From Cytobacillus eiseniae (GTDB lineage Bacteria; Bacillota; Bacilli; Bacillales; Cytobacillaceae), in assembly GCF_017874625.1 (NCBI RefSeq), contig NZ_JAGIKZ010000026.1, positions 1-56,263 of the forward strand: DNA of 56,263 nt, written 5' to 3'. The notes beneath the pieces are model-generated. The model did not search any database and had not been told where the DNA came from. It saw only the letters and a list, made by a program, of their open reading frames with translations. The translations under genes were made by a program, and so were the position numbers. Shown here piece after piece: positions 52,175 through 56,263 of this stretch (positions within the stretch are counted from its first letter, which is position 1; every line of letters starts with the position of its first letter).

Positions 52175-53866
52175 CTACTTCCTCCTCTCAAATGCAAACA
52201 CAAATGCCTCATACGGTCGCACCTTTATTACGCCCTCGTCCGTTTTCGGTCTTTCATAGTTTGAGATAATCAATTTTCCTTCCTGATATGGAGCCTCCAA
52301 GAGATTCCATTCTATCTGTTCTGTTCGCTTAGAAAAATTTGTTACAACTAACCATTCCGCTTCCTCCGTTCGCCTTTTATAGACAAAAAGATATGGATGA
52401 TCAGGCAATAATAAGTGAAAGCTGCCATATGTGAGTATGTCATGCTCTTTTCTTAATCGAATCAATTTTTGGTACGTATAAAAAATGGATGAGGAATCTG
52501 CAAGTGCTTGCTCAGCATTTACTTCTAAATAATTCGGATTCATTTGAATCCAAGGAATTCCTTCCGTAAATCCACCAGCTTTTGTCCATTGCATTGGCGT
52601 TCGAGCATTATCCCGACCTTTTGCATAAATGCACGCCATAATTTCATCATGATGAATACCTTGCTGACGCTTTTCTTTATACATATTAATTGTCTCAATA
52701 TCGCGGTAATTCTCTATTGAATCAAACTTGACATTGGTCATTCCAAACTCCTCCCCTTGATAAATATAGGGGGTGCCTTGAAGCATATGCAGACAAATTG
52801 CTAGCATTTTAGCTGATTCTACTCGATATAATTCACTATCACCAAAACGTGAAACGATTCGTGGCTGATCATGATTATTCCAATAAAGGCTATTCCATCC
52901 CGTTTGATGGAGTGCTTGCTGCCACTTCTCAAAGTTTCTCTTTAATTCTACCAAATTTAAAGGCTTTACATCCCACTTTTCGAAGGGGCCACTATCTAAA
53001 TTCATATGCTCAAAAGTAAAGATCATATCCACTTCTTGATTTTTCGGATTTGTATAGATTTTTGCATCCTCTGGTCCAGCTCCAGGCATTTCCCCTACTG
53101 TCAATGCATCATAATGACGCAGTACCTTTTCATTCATTTCACGGAGATAAGTATGGACCTTTGGGCCATTCATATAATAGGGGCTCCCATCTCCATATAG
53201 TTGATTAGGGTGAACGATACCATCTCTAAAATTCAAATCTTTTGAAATGAAATTTATTACATCCATACGAAAGCCACTGATTCCTTTATCCAGCCAAAAC
53301 TTCATCATATCGTATAGATCATTTCTCAAAGGTACATGTTCCCAATTTAAATCTGGCTGTTTTTTTGAAAATAAGTGTAGGTAATATGAATTTGTTTTCT
53401 CATCTTTTTCCCATGCAGACCCAGAGAAAATAGAGCCCCAATTATTTGGTGGCTGTTCCTTATTTCCTTCACGCCAAATATAATAATCCCGATAGTTCGA
53501 TGTTTTAGCGGATCGTGATTCAACAAACCATGGATGTTCATCAGAAGTATGATTAATAACGAGATCCATGACAATTTTAATCCCTCTTTTTTTCCCTTCT
53601 GCTATGAGTGTTTCAAAATCATTCATCGTTCCAAATTCCTGCATGATCGCTTGATAATTTCGAATATCATAGCCATTATCATCATTAGGCGAGTCATAGA
53701 TTGGACTTAGCCAAATCACCTCTACGCCTAGGTGCACCAAATAATCCAATTTAGAAAGAATTCCCTGTAAGTCTCCGATTCCATCTCCATTTGAGTCCAT
53801 AAAGCTACGCGGATAAATTTGATAAATAACACTTCGCTTCCACCATGGTTCTGCTATTGGATCCAT
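52175..53866 (-). CDS. malL: GH13 oligo-1,6-glucosidase-like enzyme
   Basis: 563 aa, GH13_31, roughly half identical to the enzyme at 45111-46775. Nucleophile Asp202 in GFRMDVIN, acid Glu259 in TVGEMPG, third Asp in WNNHDQPRIVSRFG. Val203 after the nucleophile is the residue linked to alpha-1,6 bond preference (isomaltose, palatinose, panose), as in MalL and oligo-1,6-glucosidases. Cytoplasmic. ATG 53866 with AGGCGGTGG upstream. First gene of the cluster, with an operator at 53922-53941. Confidence 0.9.
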   Translation of the reverse strand: MDPIAEPWWKRSVIYQIYPRSFMDSNGDGIGDLQGILSKLDYLVHLGVEVIWLSPIYDSPNDDNGYDIRNYQAIMQEFGTMNDFETLIAEGKKRGIKIVMDLVINHTSDEHPWFVESRSAKTSNYRDYYIWREGNKEQPPNNWGSIFSGSAWEKDEKTNSYYLHLFSKKQPDLNWEHVPLRNDLYDMMKFWLDKGISGFRMDVINFISKDLNFRDGIVHPNQLYGDGSPYYMNGPKVHTYLREMNEKVLRHYDALTVGEMPGAGPEDAKIYTNPKNQEVDMIFTFEHMNLDSGPFEKWDVKPLNLVELKRNFEKWQQALHQTGWNSLYWNNHDQPRIVSRFGDSELYRVESAKMLAICLHMLQGTPYIYQGEEFGMTNVKFDSIENYRDIETINMYKEKRQQGIHHDEIMACIYAKGRDNARTPMQWTKAGGFTEGIPWIQMNPNYLEVNAEQALADSSSIFYTYQKLIRLRKEHDILTYGSFHLLLPDHPYLFVYKRRTEEAEWLVVTNFSKRTEQIEWNLLEAPYQEGKLIISNYERPKTDEGVIKVRPYEAFVFAFERRK

Positions 53867-53921
53867 TGTTTGCCACCGCCTATTAACATGTAATAGAGTT
53901 ATTTTAATATTTAAACAATGA

Positions 53922-53941
53922 TTATGCAAGCGTTTGCACAT
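53922..53941. promoter_or_regulatory. LacI/cre-type operator O3
   Basis: TGCAAGCGTTTGCA core (53925-53938) with flanking partial symmetry, 56 bp upstream of the glucosidase start. The same class as O1 and O2, so the two transcription units of the cluster are probably co-regulated. Confidence 0.75.
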
Positions 53942-54021
53942 TAGAATAGATGAGAATAAAACTTAGAAACCTTTCGAAAAGAATAAAGTGAGAGCAACCC
54001 ACTGCTCTCACTACGTATTAT

Positions 54022-54489
54022 TTATTTGCTTTTAGAAAATTCGATTATACGATTCATTGCTTGAAGCTGGCCTAAATGAATCGATTCGTGGAATAATGAA
54101 AAATTGCTTAGCTCACCGAATGTTTCCTGGCCTAAAAATGGTTTTTCTAACTTTTCTTTAAAGCTTTCAACTGGAATTTCCTTCATCCGTTTTAATTGAC
54201 CTTGCAGCTGTTCTGTTAGTTCTGAAACCGATGGAACATCTCCTTGCCAGTCTGAAGGCTTCGTTCCTGTAGCAAATAGCTCCATATAATTAGAAGGAAG
54301 TGCAGTAGATTGTTTTGGATACCCAAACATAAATTGCTCTGCTGTTGTTAACACATGTCCAATATGCCAACGAATCGTATTATTAAAACCTGCTGGCTGT
54401 ACATCAGCTATTTCCTCATTTAATGCAGCGATATTCTTTAAAAAGAAACCCCTCGTCAACTCCATATTTTTCAATAATAGTTCACTCAT
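54022..54489 (-). CDS. DinB-family protein
   Basis: 155 aa helical bundle. IRWHIGHVLTTAEQFMFGYP (His ~42 and 45) and FHESIHLGQLQAMNRII (His ~133 and 137) give the three-His metal site of the DinB_2 subgroup. Function unknown; homologues are frequent in Bacillus and often stress-linked. Ribosome site AAAGGAGG before ATG 54489. Confidence 0.85.
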   Translation of the reverse strand: MSELLLKNMELTRGFFLKNIAALNEEIADVQPAGFNNTIRWHIGHVLTTAEQFMFGYPKQSTALPSNYMELFATGTKPSDWQGDVPSVSELTEQLQGQLKRMKEIPVESFKEKLEKPFLGQETFGELSNFSLFHESIHLGQLQAMNRIIEFSKSK

Positions 54490-54831
54490 TTTTAATAGCC
54501 TCCTTTTTAATTATACATGTACTATTGTATATCAATTTCACCTAATACTTAAAGTTAGCTGTTTTTAAATCAAATAATAGGTCGGTTGATTCGGAGCAGA
54601 AAGTACGATGCTATAGTATTTCCTACATGATACTTGCAACAACTTAAACTTAAGCATTAGAATGAGCGATGACGAGGATCGAGCAGATTCCCCCACTGAA
54701 AAGGAGCATTAGTGAGCTAAATTCAACATTTACGAAAACAGACTAAATAGTAAATGTTCATTATTTTTTCATACTTTCACTGTATAATTTTGGTTAAAAT
54801 AATTAAGAGAACACTTGAAAGGAAGGAAATT
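54490..54831. other. Intergenic region with repeat-element fragment
   Basis: Contains ataggtcggttgattcggag at 54577-54596, the reverse complement of the ...caaccgacctat part of the 26604 repeat element, i.e. an inverted fragment. No other gene or structure supported. Confidence 0.5.
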
Positions 54832-55743
54832 ATGTTTTTAAAAGAGAGAAAGGAACCAGTGGAATTACTCATTCTGCGATCATTAAACAATCGAATGAAT
54901 CTAACAGCGAATGAACAGCAGCAATATTCGAATATAAAGAAAGGATATGAAGGAGAAGTCCATTTTGACTCAGTAATAACCCGTCTAAGCAGTAACATCC
55001 TTATATTGAATGACCTGCTCCTCGAAAGTAATCATTCCATTTTTCAGATTGACTCCTTACTTATTACGCAAGATCTGATTATCCCGTGTGAAATAAAGAA
55101 CCATGAAGGCAATTACTATTATCAGAATGAGAATTTCTATGCATGCACGACAAATAGAGAAATCACCAATCCCTTACATCAGTTAAATCGAATCGAAACC
55201 TTGCTTACCCATTTCCTTCATAAGCATGGATTTAAACTACCAATTAAAGGCTATCTCCACTTCATTCATCCTGAATTTTTCTTATACCAAGCCCCTAAAA
55301 ATGAGAAAGTCATCTTTTATCCGCAACTAAATCATTTTCTAAAAAATATAGACAGACAACTTGCCAACTTAACTAAACGTCATGATCAACTTGCAAACCT
55401 ATTACTGGATGCACATATCAAAAAATCTCCTATTTCCACCCGTTTGCCCTCCTATCAATATGACAATCTTAAGAAAGGGATTCATTGTAATGTCTGTCAC
55501 TCTTTCCAAATGACCATTTTGAATAGAAAAATCATTTGTGAACAGTGCGGAAATCTAGAAAACACACATGCTGCGGTCTTACGAAGTGTGGAGGAATTAA
55601 AGCTCCTATTCCCCAACATGAAGATTACTGTGGCCACTATTTTTGATTGGTGTCAGTTCATAGTTGCAAAAAAAGTGATATCAAAAGTTTTGAATAAAAA
55701 TTACAAAATTAGTGGCTTTGGTCAGTGGGCCTATTATGAATGA
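54832..55743 (+). CDS. NERD-domain protein with C-terminal zinc finger
   Basis: 303 aa. NERD (nuclease-related) domain ~35-150: KKGYEGEVHFDSVITRL, QIDSLLITQDLIIPCEIKNHEGNYYY with the D...E-x-K triad of PD-(D/E)xK nucleases. Near the C-terminus CNVC...CEQC (~222-242) forms a zinc ribbon. NERD proteins are thought to act on nucleic acid; the family is largely uncharacterised. ATG 54832 with AAAGGAAGG upstream. Confidence 0.85.
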   Translation: MFLKERKEPVELLILRSLNNRMNLTANEQQQYSNIKKGYEGEVHFDSVITRLSSNILILNDLLLESNHSIFQIDSLLITQDLIIPCEIKNHEGNYYYQNENFYACTTNREITNPLHQLNRIETLLTHFLHKHGFKLPIKGYLHFIHPEFFLYQAPKNEKVIFYPQLNHFLKNIDRQLANLTKRHDQLANLLLDAHIKKSPISTRLPSYQYDNLKKGIHCNVCHSFQMTILNRKIICEQCGNLENTHAAVLRSVEELKLLFPNMKITVATIFDWCQFIVAKKVISKVLNKNYKISGFGQWAYYE

Positions 55744-55844
55744 ATAGTAAGAAGTGCGGAAACTTCCAATGCTATTCTTCTATTCTTGTATGTCTATTTT
55801 ATTTATTGGAGATACGTAGATTCACTTTTTCGTTTGTTTGGGTT

Positions 55845-56168
55845 TCTATTAACCTGGTTGAAGACTCGTTCGTTCGGGGTTCTATCAACCCTATTGAGGA
55901 CTCTTCCGCCTGTTTTTTCGTTCGTTCGGGGTTCTATCAACCCTATTGAGGACTCTTCCGCCTGTTTTTTCGTTCGTTCGGGGTTCTATCTGCTCTATTG
56001 AGGACTCTTTCGCTCGTTTTTTCGTTCGTTCGGGGTTCTATCTGCACTATTGAGGACTCTTTCGCTCGTTTTTTCGTTCATTCGGGGTTCTATCACCCTA
56101 TTGAGGACTCTTCCGCCTGTTTTTTCGTTCGTTCGGGGTTCTATCTGCTCTATTGAGGACTCTTTCAT
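55845..56168. repeat. Tandem repeat array, 52-bp period
   Basis: Anchor TCTATC/TCTATT occurs at 55845, 55881, 55933, 55985, 56037, 56089 and 56140, i.e. mostly exact 52-bp steps (first unit shortened, sixth 51). Each unit holds TTCGTTCGTTCGGGG and a variable hexamer after TCTATC. Fully contiguous, without unique spacers. Non-coding: 52 is not a multiple of three. The last ~95 bp of the window show no gene. Confidence 0.9.
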
Positions 56169-56263
56169 AGTCAAGTCCACAATATTGTGTAAAAATGATT
56201 TACAATGTTTTATCTTATTGATCTTACTTTGGGTTATGGCTGAATTTTGTAAGGAAAAAGGGG

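Noticed and set aside
55845..56168. CRISPR array
   Set aside because: Units are contiguous 52-mers without unique spacers of constant length between identical repeats, and no cas genes are nearby.
55740..56180. Small ORFs across the right-end tandem array on both strands
   Set aside because: A 52-bp unit cannot encode a repeating peptide, and there are no ribosome sites or family resemblance.

Overview
The window looks like a chromosomal segment of a low-GC Gram-positive spore-former of the Bacillaceae. Supporting this are AT-rich intergenic DNA with strong sigma-A promoters (TTGACA-N17-TATAAT type), purine-rich Shine-Dalgarno sites with frequent TTG/GTG starts, U-tailed terminators, a Bacillus-type rrn leader, a Zur box, an ECF promoter and BceRS-type signalling. 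I do not assign a genus. The left edge is the first ~69 nt of a 16S rRNA gene (minus strand) with its tandem promoters.

Layout. (1) 0.4-4.5 kb: macrolide phosphotransferase and HflX GTPase in one operon behind a long leader with two small ORFs and two terminators, then a Bmr/NorA-like efflux pump. (2) 4.7-15 kb: DUF368 lipid-carrier translocase, PadR + papain-like protein, GIY-YIG + DUF2087 pair, polysaccharide deacetylase lipoprotein, FMN reductase, TetR + paired SMR pumps, patatin, hydratase and YbaK-type deacylase. (3) 15-20 kb: Vga-family ABC-F protein behind a complete-looking attenuator, Zur-controlled zinc-binding lipoprotein, PspA/LiaI-like pair, rhodanese lipoprotein. (4) 20-29 kb: coupled SDR / QueA-paralogue / VOC operon, tandem CBO0543 membrane proteins, GNATs, a 7TM-PAS-GGDEF cyclase, a small gene broken by an amber codon, and a GNAT-APH pair. 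(5) 29-38 kb: DUF606 transporters flanking a Crp-family regulator, Rpn nuclease, ECF sigma/anti-sigma, TsdA-like dihaem cytochrome with a degenerate response regulator, SGNH hydrolase, DinB. (6) 38-45 kb: Bce-type module (regulator, kinase, ATPase, permease) and a chemoreceptor. (7) 45-54 kb: a maltodextrin/isomaltose cluster with two GH13 glucosidases, LacI regulator, CUT1 ABC transporter and ROK glucokinase, with three LacI/cre-like operators. (8) 54-56 kb: DinB, NERD protein and a 52-bp tandem repeat array.

The strongest theme is sensing and surviving ribosome- and envelope-targeting antibiotics. Two ribosome-protection loci (hflX-mph and the Vga-type ABC-F) each sit behind leaders with micro-ORFs and terminators that look like drug-responsive attenuators. 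One micro-ORF encodes a peptide very like the ErmD leader peptide. Several intergenic repeat families also stand out: a ~250-bp structured element in several copies, and three arrays with a ~51-52-bp period.
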